Assembly: GCF_038069655.2 (NCBI RefSeq)
Contig: NZ_CP150951.2
Coordinates: 1,054,001-1,118,000 of the forward strand
Reading direction: 5' to 3'
Source of the DNA: Yoonia sp. BS5-3
GTDB taxonomy: Bacteria; Pseudomonadota; Alphaproteobacteria; Rhodobacterales; Rhodobacteraceae
DNA: 64,000 bases
Numbering within the stretch: the stretch's first letter is position 1; each line of letters opens with the position of its first letter. The position numbers and the translations under genes are program-made. This document shows positions 57,071-64,000 of the stretch, in pieces. The notes beneath the pieces were generated by a model, which worked only from the letters and a program-made list of their open reading frames with translations, had not been told where the DNA came from and did not search any database.

Positions 57071-58716
57071 TCACATATTTGGATAATTCGGCCCGTCCCC
57101 CCCTGCGGGACGGTCCAGGTTATGTTCTGGCTGGGGTCTTTGATATCGCAGGTTTTGCAGTGCACGCAGTTCTGGAAATTGATCTGGAACTTCGTCTCAT
57201 CCCCCTCGCCTACAAATTCATAAACCCCCGCCGGGCAATACCGCGCAGACGGGCCAGCGTATTTGGCCAGATTGACTGAAACCGGCACCGACGGGTCGGT
57301 CAAATGCAGATGGGCAGGCTGGCTTTCTTCGTGATTGGTAAAGCTGAAAGACACATTCGTCAGCCGGTCAAATGACAGGGTGCCATCGGGTTTAGGATAA
57401 TCGATCACCTTGTGCTTGCTGGCATCCTCGGTCGCCTCTGCATCCGATTTACCGTGTTTCAAAGTGCCGATCGGGCTGATCCCGAACGTGTTCGCCCACA
57501 TGTCAAACCCGCCAATGCCAAGCGAGGCGAGCAGCCCGTATTTGGACCAGAGCGGTTTGACATTGCGCACTTTTTTCAGGTCTTTACCAATCTCGCCACC
57601 ACGCACGGCGGCATCATAACCATCAAGCAGATCGCCCGCGCGTCCGGCCTTGATCGCGGTGATGGCCGCTTCGGCGGCCGCAATGCCCGATAGCATCGCG
57701 TTATGGTTTCCCTTGATCCGTGGCACGTTGACCATGCCAGCTGCACAGCCCAGCAAAGCGCCGCCAGGGAATTCAAGCTGCGGCATGGACTGGTACCCGC
57801 CTTCAGAGATCGCCCGCGCGCCGTAGGCGACCCGTTTGCCGCCTTTCAGCAGGTCAGCCACCATCGGATGATGCTTGAAGCGCTGGAATTCCATGTAAGG
57901 GAACAGATGCGGGTTCTTGTAGTTCAGGTGAACCACAAAACCGACGTAAACCTGATTATTTTCAAGGTGGTAGATGAATGAACCGCCGCCTGCATTTCCG
58001 CCAAGCGGCCAGCCCATTGTGTGGGTCACGGTGCCTTCGCGGTGCTTTTCTGGGTCGATTTCCCAAATTTCCTTCATGCCCAGACCGTATTTCTGCACAT
58101 CATAGCCTGCGCCCAGCGCATATTTTGCGATAACCTGCTTGGACAGCGATCCGCGCACGCCTTCACCCAGGAAGACATATTTGCCATGCAGCTCCATCCC
58201 CGGCTCATATCCGGGGCCAGGGGTGCCGTCGGCGTTTTTGCCAAACTCACCGGCGACAACGCCTTTGACTTCGCCATTTTCGCCATAGACCAGTTCAGAG
58301 CAGGACATGCCGGGGAAAATCTCAACACCCATCTCTTCGGCCTGTTCAGCCATCCAGCGGCAGACATTGCCCATCGAGACGATGTAATTGCCGTGATTGT
58401 TCATCAAAGGTGGCATCATCATGTTGGGCAGGCGCAGTTGGCCGGCCTCGCCCAGCATGTAGAAATTATCCTGCGTCACCGGCACATTCAGCGGCGCGCC
58501 CTTGTCTTTCCAATCCGGGATCAGTTTGTTCAATCCGACGGGATCAAGCACAGCGCCAGACAGAATATGTGCGCCAACTTCAGAGCCTTTTTCCAGAACA
58601 ACAACATTCAGATCGGCATCAAGTTGCTTTAGGCGGATCGCCGCAGACAGGCCCGCAGGCCCTGCGCCCACGATCACTACGTCATATTCCATCGCTTCGC
58701 GTTCAATCTCGGCCAT
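57071..58716 (-). CDS. Electron transfer flavoprotein-ubiquinone oxidoreductase, frameshifted near its C-terminus
   Basis: Membrane-associated FAD/4Fe-4S enzyme that passes electrons from ETF to ubiquinone. MAEIEREAMEYDVVIVGAGPAG is the family start (MAEI at 58716); the ubiquinone/FAD regions follow. The 4Fe-4S cysteines (CPAGVYEF, CVHCKTCDIKDPSQ) are intact. After VPQGG the conserved ending GDGPNYPNM is lost because the C-run at 57097-57103 has seven bases where eight restore it and its TGA at 57071. As written the frame runs through the terminator to 56965 and adds about 35 unrelated residues. The literal ORF is therefore 56965-58716; the normal gene end is 57071. Confidence 0.9.
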
Positions 58717-58920
58717 CGGCAAATCCTTCAAACTTCAGGGCAAAGCCCCTTTTATTCAGCTCCCGCAAGGGTTACCTGATGACAGATTGTGGGGCAATCA
58801 AGACACGACGTCAAAATGTGGCAACGCGACACCAAATCGCGGCAAAGCCTTGACTCTACGCGCCTCCAATAGACTATGACCGTTTGACTGACACTATTTG
58901 CCCCCGGGAGGGGACACGAC

Positions 58921-59391
58921 ATGGACAAGATACCACTCACCCGCGCCGGGTTCGATAAATTGGACGCCGAGCTGAAGCAGCTGAAAACCGTAGAGCGTCC
59001 GGCGATCATCCGTGCGATTGCCGAAGCGCGCGAGCATGGCGATCTGTCCGAGAATGCCGAATATCATTCGGCCAAGGAAAAGCAGTCTTTCATTGAAGGC
59101 CGCGTGAAAGAGCTGGAAGGCGTGATTTCACTGGCCGATGTGATCGACCCTTCCAAGCTGTCTGGCACCATCAAATTCGGTGCAACAGTCGAACTGGTTG
59201 ATGAAGATACAGACGAAGAAAAGACCTATCAGATCGTCGGCGAATATGAGGCCGATATCGAAAGCGGGAAGCTGAATATGAAATCCCCGCTATCGCGCGC
59301 TTTGATTGGCAAAGACGAAGGTGATAGTGTCGAAGTGCGCACCCCTGGCGGCGTGCGCAGCTATGAAATTTTGTCGATCGCATATAAGTAG
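58921..59391 (+). CDS. greA: Transcription elongation factor GreA
   Basis: 156 residues: N-terminal coiled-coil finger that enters the RNA polymerase secondary channel ([22 protein letters not shown], with acidic [13 protein letters not shown] at the tip) and C-terminal FKBP-like domain ([28 protein letters not shown] region). It promotes cleavage of backtracked RNA. GGGAGGGG precedes the start. Complete. Confidence 0.97.
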   Translation: MDKIPLTRAGFDKLDAELKQLKTVERPAIIRAIAEAREHGDLSENAEYHSAKEKQSFIEGRVKELEGVISLADVIDPSKLSGTIKFGATVELVDEDTDEEKTYQIVGEYEADIESGKLNMKSPLSRALIGKDEGDSVEVRTPGGVRSYEILSIAYK

Positions 59392-59405
59392 AAAGCGCGC
59401 GTTTT

Positions 59406-60392
59406 ATGGCGCAAAATCCCATCAGTGACAGGGCGCCGAGCGCAACAGGATTAACCCGGGCCGAGGTCATCGCAATTGGTCTGGCCCTTGGGTGGATGGC
59501 CGCTGTTGGCCTGTTCTTTCTGATCTCGCCGCCGGCGCAGGTCGAAGGCGCGCCTTTTGACAGCCTGCGCCTTGTGCTGATGTTGATTGCGATCTTCATG
59601 CCTGTCGCCCTGATCTGGGTGGCCGCAGCCGCAGCCCGGTCGGCCCGGATCATGCGCGAGGAATCATTTCGCGTGCAGGCTGCCATTGATGGGATGCGCC
59701 AGACCTATCTGGCCCAGCAGGCAATGCGCCCGGCTCAGGAACCGGCTGTTGAAAAGAAACTGGATGCCATCGCCCAATCCACAAAGAACACCGAAACGGC
59801 GGTGTCTGGCTTTGCTTCGCGCCGCGAAGTATCGCGCGTGATCGTGCCCCGCGCCGCGCCGCAGGCCCCCAGCGATCAACCTGCATTGGAACTTGGCACC
59901 CATTTTGAGGAAATCGCCCCGCCGCTGGATCGTATTGATCTGGTCCGCGCCTTGAACTTTCCCAATGATGAACATGACGGCGAAGGCTTTGCCGCCCTGC
60001 GCCGTGCCTTGCGCGATCGGTCTGCCCGCAAACTGGTCCAAGCCAGCCAGGATGTTCTGACCCTGCTATCGCAGGATGGCATCTATATGGATGATCTGCG
60101 TCCCGACCCTGTTGGGGCTGAGTTATGGCACCGTTTTGCAAAAGGCGAACGTGGCCGCAGCATTGACCCGCTGGGCGGCGTCCGGGACAGGTCATCGCTT
60201 GCGCTGGTGGCGGGCCGGATGCGCGAGGACACGATTTTCCGCGATTCGGTGCATCATTTCCTGCGCCGTTTTGATCAGATGCTGATCGCCTATGAAGAAC
60301 AGGCCACCGATGCCGATCTGCTTGAGCTGGCCGAGACCCGGACCGCCCGTGCCTTTATGCTGCTCGCCCGCGCCAGCGGGACATTCGATTAA
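59406..60392 (+). CDS. Conserved membrane protein, N-terminal two helices
   Basis: 328 residues: two N-terminal helices (AEVIAIGLALGWMAAVGLFFL and LVLMLIAIFMPVALIWVAAAAA) followed by a cytosolic helical region with a coiled-coil start and a conserved C-terminal helical domain (FLRRFDQMLIAYEEQATDADLLELAETRTARAFMLLARA region). A Rhodobacteraceae hypothetical; no function known. Follows greA by 14 bases, so possibly cotranscribed. Confidence 0.78.
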   Translation: MAQNPISDRAPSATGLTRAEVIAIGLALGWMAAVGLFFLISPPAQVEGAPFDSLRLVLMLIAIFMPVALIWVAAAAARSARIMREESFRVQAAIDGMRQTYLAQQAMRPAQEPAVEKKLDAIAQSTKNTETAVSGFASRREVSRVIVPRAAPQAPSDQPALELGTHFEEIAPPLDRIDLVRALNFPNDEHDGEGFAALRRALRDRSARKLVQASQDVLTLLSQDGIYMDDLRPDPVGAELWHRFAKGERGRSIDPLGGVRDRSSLALVAGRMREDTIFRDSVHHFLRRFDQMLIAYEEQATDADLLELAETRTARAFMLLARASGTFD

Positions 60393-60398
60393 GACCGA

Positions 60399-61328
60399 AT
60401 GATCGATATTTTCCTGCAAACACTGCCGTTTTTCATGCTGATTGCCTTGGGCTATGGCGCGGCCCGCAGCCAGTTCTTTTCGCAAGAAGCCACCGCGTAT
60501 CTGACCCGGTTTGTCTTTTATTTTGCCCTGTCGGCCATGCTGTTTCGCTTTGCGGCAAACCTGTCGCTGGATGCGATACTCGATTGGCAATTTGTCATGG
60601 CTTATGTCTGCGCTGGTTTGGCCGTGTATGTCATCGCCACGCTGGTTGCGCTGCGCCGCGGTCTGCCCATGACCGAAGCCGCGGTTGAGGCCCAATGCGC
60701 CGTTGTCGGCAATGTGGGCTATCTGGGCGTGCCGATGCTGGTGTTGCTGCTGGGCGAACCGGCCGTCGGCCCGGTCATGATGGTATTGGCCGTTGATCTG
60801 ATGCTGTTTGGCAGCCTGATTGTGATCCTGATCACCGGCGCCCGCGATGGCCGAGTCTCGCCCCGGATTTTTGCCACCGTCGCCCTTGGTCTGGCCCGCA
60901 ACCCGATGATCCTGTCGATCTGGCTGGGGATGCTGGTTTCGGTCAGCGGGTTCAGCATTCCGGGCCCGATCAATGAATTTCTAAGCCTGCTTGGGGCTGC
61001 TGCAACCCCGGGCGCGCTGTTTGCCATTGGGGCATCGCTTGCTTCTAAATCGGCCGAGCGCGTCGCGGTGGCCGGATGGCTTAGCTTTTGCAAGCTGATC
61101 CTGCATCCTGCAGCCGTTGCCATTGCCGCGCTGATGATCTTTCAGATCGAACCCTATGCGGCGGGTGTGATGATCGCGGCGGCCTCTTTGCCGGTGGCGG
61201 GGAATGTTTATATTCTTGCCCAACATTACGGCGTTGCGCCTGCCCGTGTCTCGGCGGCGATCCTGATTTCAACGGTTGCAAGCGCCGTCACCGTGTCGCT
61301 TGTGATTGCGTGGGTGACAAGCCTCTGA
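60399..61328 (+). CDS. AEC family transporter (auxin efflux carrier type)
   Basis: 309-residue permease with ten helices (two five-helix repeats). The family's GYGAARSQFFS at the N-terminus, QCAVVGNVGYLGVPML in the middle and GVAPARVSAAILISTVAS at the end are present. Bacterial members move malonate or other small acids; the substrate here is unknown. Starts six bases after the previous stop. Confidence 0.9.
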   Translation: MIDIFLQTLPFFMLIALGYGAARSQFFSQEATAYLTRFVFYFALSAMLFRFAANLSLDAILDWQFVMAYVCAGLAVYVIATLVALRRGLPMTEAAVEAQCAVVGNVGYLGVPMLVLLLGEPAVGPVMMVLAVDLMLFGSLIVILITGARDGRVSPRIFATVALGLARNPMILSIWLGMLVSVSGFSIPGPINEFLSLLGAAATPGALFAIGASLASKSAERVAVAGWLSFCKLILHPAAVAIAALMIFQIEPYAAGVMIAAASLPVAGNVYILAQHYGVAPARVSAAILISTVASAVTVSLVIAWVTSL

Positions 61329-61366
61329 TCCTGCGTTAGCCGTTGGGTCAAAGACAGGAGAGGCCC

Positions 61367-62194
61367 ATGGAAACCCTATCCGAAAATCGTTGTTTTGGCG
61401 GTACCCAAGGGGTCTATCGCCACCGCTCGGACGCGTGTGCCTGCGATATGACCTTTGGACTGTTCCTACCGGCTGAGGCCGCCGATGGCCCAGTGCCCGT
61501 TTTGTGGTTTTTGTCGGGGCTGACCTGCACCCATGAAAACGCGATGACTAAGGCCGGGGCACAGGCCTGGGCTGCCGATCAAGGCATCGCGCTGGTTTTC
61601 CCCGACACATCCCCGCGCGGGGATGATGTGCCTGATGATGAGGCCTATGATCTGGGTCAGGGGGCCGGGTTTTACATCGATGCAACCCAGGCCCCATGGG
61701 ACGAGCATTTCAAGATGTGGACTTACGTCGCCGATGAATTGCCCGGCTTGATCGCCCAGGCCTTTCCGCTGGATATGGACCGTCAAGGGGTCACCGGCCA
61801 TTCGATGGGCGGGCATGGCGCGCTGACCATGGCGATGGCCCTGCCGGGGCGCTTTCGGTCGGTTTCAGCCTTTGCGCCGATCTGCCATCCCACGGCCAGC
61901 GATTGGGGCCGCAAACAGTTTGCCGCCTATTGGGGGGATGAAACCGGATGGGGCCCGCATGATGCGACATTGCTGATGCAGGAATCGGGCTTTGATGGGC
62001 CGATGTTGATCGATACGGGCACGGATGATCAGTTCGCCGATTTACTGGGCACTGAACATCTGGCCCAGGCGATGGCCGCCCGCCGCCAGGAAGGGCAGAT
62101 CAGGCTGCAAAAAGGCTATGACCATTCTTATTTCTTCATCGCCAGCTTTATCGAAGATCATATCGCCTTTCACGCAGAGGCGCTTTACGCATGA
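61367..62194 (+). CDS. fghA: S-formylglutathione hydrolase
   Basis: 275-residue esterase D-type alpha/beta hydrolase of formaldehyde detoxification; it hydrolyses S-formylglutathione to formate and GSH. Catalytic serine in [10 protein letters not shown] near residue 147; acidic residue and histidine lie in DTGTDDQF and [23 protein letters not shown] is the family start, with AGGAGAGG upstream. Its TGA overlaps the next gene (ATGA). Confidence 0.95.
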   Translation: METLSENRCFGGTQGVYRHRSDACACDMTFGLFLPAEAADGPVPVLWFLSGLTCTHENAMTKAGAQAWAADQGIALVFPDTSPRGDDVPDDEAYDLGQGAGFYIDATQAPWDEHFKMWTYVADELPGLIAQAFPLDMDRQGVTGHSMGGHGALTMAMALPGRFRSVSAFAPICHPTASDWGRKQFAAYWGDETGWGPHDATLLMQESGFDGPMLIDTGTDDQFADLLGTEHLAQAMAARRQEGQIRLQKGYDHSYFFIASFIEDHIAFHAEALYA

Positions 62195-62640
62195 TTTATG
62201 TCGATGCCGATGCCTGCCCGGTCAAGGCCGAGATCGAACGTGTCGGCACGCGGCATAAGCTGAAAATGTTCATCGTCTCGAACGGCGGCATTCGCCCCTC
62301 GCCCAATCCATTTGTGGAAACTGTGGTGGTTCCTGACGGCCCGGATGTGGCCGATATGTGGATCGCAGACCGCGCGACCAAAGGCGATGTTGTCGTCACC
62401 GGGGATATCCCGCTGGCCGCCCGCTGTATCGAAAACGGGGCGTTGGTGCTGAAACATAATGGCGAGGCGCTGACCCAAGCCAATATCGGCAATGTGCTGG
62501 CCACCCGCGATCTGATGGCCGATATGCGCGCCGCTGATCCGTTTCGGCAGGGCGGCGGCAAACCTTTTGGCAAGGCGGATCGCGCCCGGTTTCTGGACGG
62601 TCTGGAACGGGCTGTGCGGACCGCGGCGCGGGCGTTATGA
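62191..62640 (+). CDS. YaiI/YqxD family protein (DUF188, PIN-like)
   Basis: 149 residues with the DUF188 hallmarks: [12 protein letters not shown] at the N-terminus, [25 protein letters not shown] in the middle and [20 protein letters not shown] near the end. The fold is PIN-like with acidic residues suited to metal and nucleic acid, but the role is unknown. Coupled to fghA by overlap; also overlaps the DMT gene (ATGA). Confidence 0.92.
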   Translation: MIYVDADACPVKAEIERVGTRHKLKMFIVSNGGIRPSPNPFVETVVVPDGPDVADMWIADRATKGDVVVTGDIPLAARCIENGALVLKHNGEALTQANIGNVLATRDLMADMRAADPFRQGGGKPFGKADRARFLDGLERAVRTAARAL

Positions 62641-63587
62641 CGCTGTCACCGGCAAAGCTCGGGGCGCTTTGCGCTGCGGTTTCGGTGATGTTCTTTTCGG
62701 TCAATGATGTGGCGGTTAAATTCCTCAGCGGCGGGTATGCGCTGCATCAGGTGGTTCTGCTGCGGTCGGTCCTGGGATTGCTGGTGATCATGATCGTGGT
62801 CGCGCCCCTGACCGAAGGCTGGGCCATCGCACGCACCAAACGTCTGGGCATGCATATGCTGCGCGGGCTTTGCGTCGTATTTGCGAATATGACATTCTAT
62901 CTGGGGCTTGCTGCCATGCCACTGGCAGATGCGGTCGCGATCTTTTTCATCAGTCCTTTGGTCATCACCGTCTTTTCGGTGATCTTTCTGAAAGAAACAG
63001 TAGGGCCCCTGCGCTGGAGCGCGATTGCCGTGGGCTTTGTCGGTGTCGTGATCATGGTCCGCCCGGGCACAGCAGCGTTCCAGATTGCGTCACTTTGGCC
63101 GCTTTTGGCTGCATTTTGCTATGCAGGCATTCATATCATCACCCGCCGCATCGCAGGGACGGAAAGCGCCACGACCATGGTGTTTTACATTCAGATCATG
63201 TTCATCATTGTCAGCATTGGCATCGGGCTGGTCGTCGGCGATGGCCGTTTCGACACCCAATCAGACCCATCACTGTCCTTCCTTCTACGCGCCTGGAGCT
63301 GGCCTTTGCCCGCTGACTATCCCCTGTTTGTTCTGCTGGGCATCGGGATCGGGATTGGCGGCTATCTGATCAGCCAGGCCTACCGCGTCGCCGAGGCCTC
63401 ATTTGTGGCCCCTTTTGAATATCTCGCCCTGCCCATGTCGGTTGTCTGGGGCATGATCCTTTTTGATGAATATCCCAGCCTTTGGGACTATGTCGGCATG
63501 GGGCTGATCCTCGGGGCGGGGCTTTTTGTGGTCTGGCGTGAGGCGCGCCAGAAAGATGCAACTTTACAGGACCCGGCCCCCGGTTAG
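62637..63587 (+). CDS. DMT superfamily transporter (EamA)
   Basis: 316-residue ten-helix permease with two EamA repeats ([25 protein letters not shown] and [26 protein letters not shown]). It probably exports a metabolite; the substrate is unknown. Starts in the stop of the DUF188 gene, third gene of the fghA unit. Confidence 0.9.
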   Translation: MTLSPAKLGALCAAVSVMFFSVNDVAVKFLSGGYALHQVVLLRSVLGLLVIMIVVAPLTEGWAIARTKRLGMHMLRGLCVVFANMTFYLGLAAMPLADAVAIFFISPLVITVFSVIFLKETVGPLRWSAIAVGFVGVVIMVRPGTAAFQIASLWPLLAAFCYAGIHIITRRIAGTESATTMVFYIQIMFIIVSIGIGLVVGDGRFDTQSDPSLSFLLRAWSWPLPADYPLFVLLGIGIGIGGYLISQAYRVAEASFVAPFEYLALPMSVVWGMILFDEYPSLWDYVGMGLILGAGLFVVWREARQKDATLQDPAPG

Positions 63588-63618
63588 GCTAGGGTTGAAC
63601 AGCAAAAGGAAGCGACAC

Positions 63619-64000
63619 GTGACGCAGGTTCAGGCAGTGGTTTTTGATATCGGGAATGTCCTGATCGAATGGCAACCCGAGCGGTTCTATGACGCAGTGA
63701 TTGGGCCGGCGCGCCGGAAAGAAATGTTTGGAGCCATTGATCTGCATGGCATCAATGATCAGGTTGATCGCGGCGCCAATTTCCGCGACACGATCTATGC
63801 CGCCGCCGAAGCCAATCCCGCATGGCGCGATGAGGTCCAGATGTGGCATGACCGCTGGATCGAAATGGCCGCCCCCGCGATTGACCATTCTGTGCGCTTG
63901 CTGCGCGCATTGCGGGCGGCGGATGTCCCGGTTTTTGCCCTGACCAATTTCGGCATCCAGACATTTGAAATCGCCGAGCCGGTCTACCCGTTCCTTAAGG
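63619..64000 (+). CDS. HAD family hydrolase, 5' part only (cut by window end)
   Basis: The frame from GTG 63619 (AAAGGA upstream) encodes 127 codons of a haloacid-dehalogenase-type hydrolase: motif I VFDIGNVLIEW at the start (nucleophile Asp) and motif II LTNFG around residue 110. A cap domain lies between. The rest, including motifs III and IV, is beyond 64000. Family members are phosphatases, beta-phosphoglucomutases or dehalogenases; which one cannot be told here. Confidence 0.88.
   Translation, partial: MTQVQAVVFDIGNVLIEWQPERFYDAVIGPARRKEMFGAIDLHGINDQVDRGANFRDTIYAAAEANPAWRDEVQMWHDRWIEMAAPAIDHSVRLLRALRAADVPVFALTNFGIQTFEIAEPVYPFLK

Overview
The window looks like chromosomal DNA of a marine alphaproteobacterium of the Rhodobacteraceae (Roseobacter group). 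The GC content is high. The gene set is typical of that group: TRAP and LIV-type uptake systems, a form I aerobic CO dehydrogenase cluster, a BKACE (3-keto-acid cleavage) operon, S-formylglutathione hydrolase, ETF-quinone oxidoreductase, and acyl-CoA and dienoyl-CoA metabolism. The placement is an inference from gene content; the window has no rRNA or tRNA.

Layout. 0-14 kb holds mostly housekeeping and general metabolic genes: a TRAP binding protein, map, sfsA, a cinA-like gene, a GNAT/peroxidase-like/OmpA run, a diguanylate cyclase, a LysR regulator, a FadH-like reductase, a desaturase, tryptophanase and a quinone reductase. A 278-bp MITE-like element sits against the 3' end of sfsA. 14-24 kb is an IclR-controlled catabolic operon: cyclase-family hydrolase, cupin, SDR, 3-hydroxyacid dehydrogenase, complete LIV-type ABC transporter, BKACE. 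It looks like a self-contained import and beta-oxidation-like route for an unidentified small carboxylate. 24.46-29.81 kb is a complete Tn3-family transposon with perfect 38-bp ends and a CAAAT target duplication. It carries a resolvase, a broken transposase (one frameshift, two TGG-to-TGA changes) and an unusual cargo: a membrane-anchored DUF559 nuclease-like protein plus a lipoprotein, both with single-base frame lesions.

30-39.6 kb is the CO dehydrogenase cluster coxC-M-S-L-D-E-F-(33-aa ORF)-G-I, headed by an MHYT-LytTR membrane regulator. 39.6-50 kb has a large membrane protein, an MBL/sulfotransferase/acyl-CoA dehydrogenase operon, threonylcarbamoyl-AMP synthase, an accessory stretch (MFS transporter, OMP beta-barrel) and a divergent HxlR/VOC pair with twin operators. 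50-64 kb returns to housekeeping genes (Lrp, asd, MuiA-like, ETF-QO, greA, AEC permease, fghA, DUF188, DMT transporter, a HAD hydrolase cut by the window end), with a pair of small related lipoproteins at 52.8-53.8 kb.

Two themes cut across the window. A three-box GTAC motif recurs at 10.1, 46.0 and 57.0 kb with fixed 11- and 15/11-bp spacings and matches no regulator I can name. Single-base losses in short homopolymers disrupt the ETF-QO C-terminus and three transposon genes; these could be real mutations or assembly errors, and the reads would decide.
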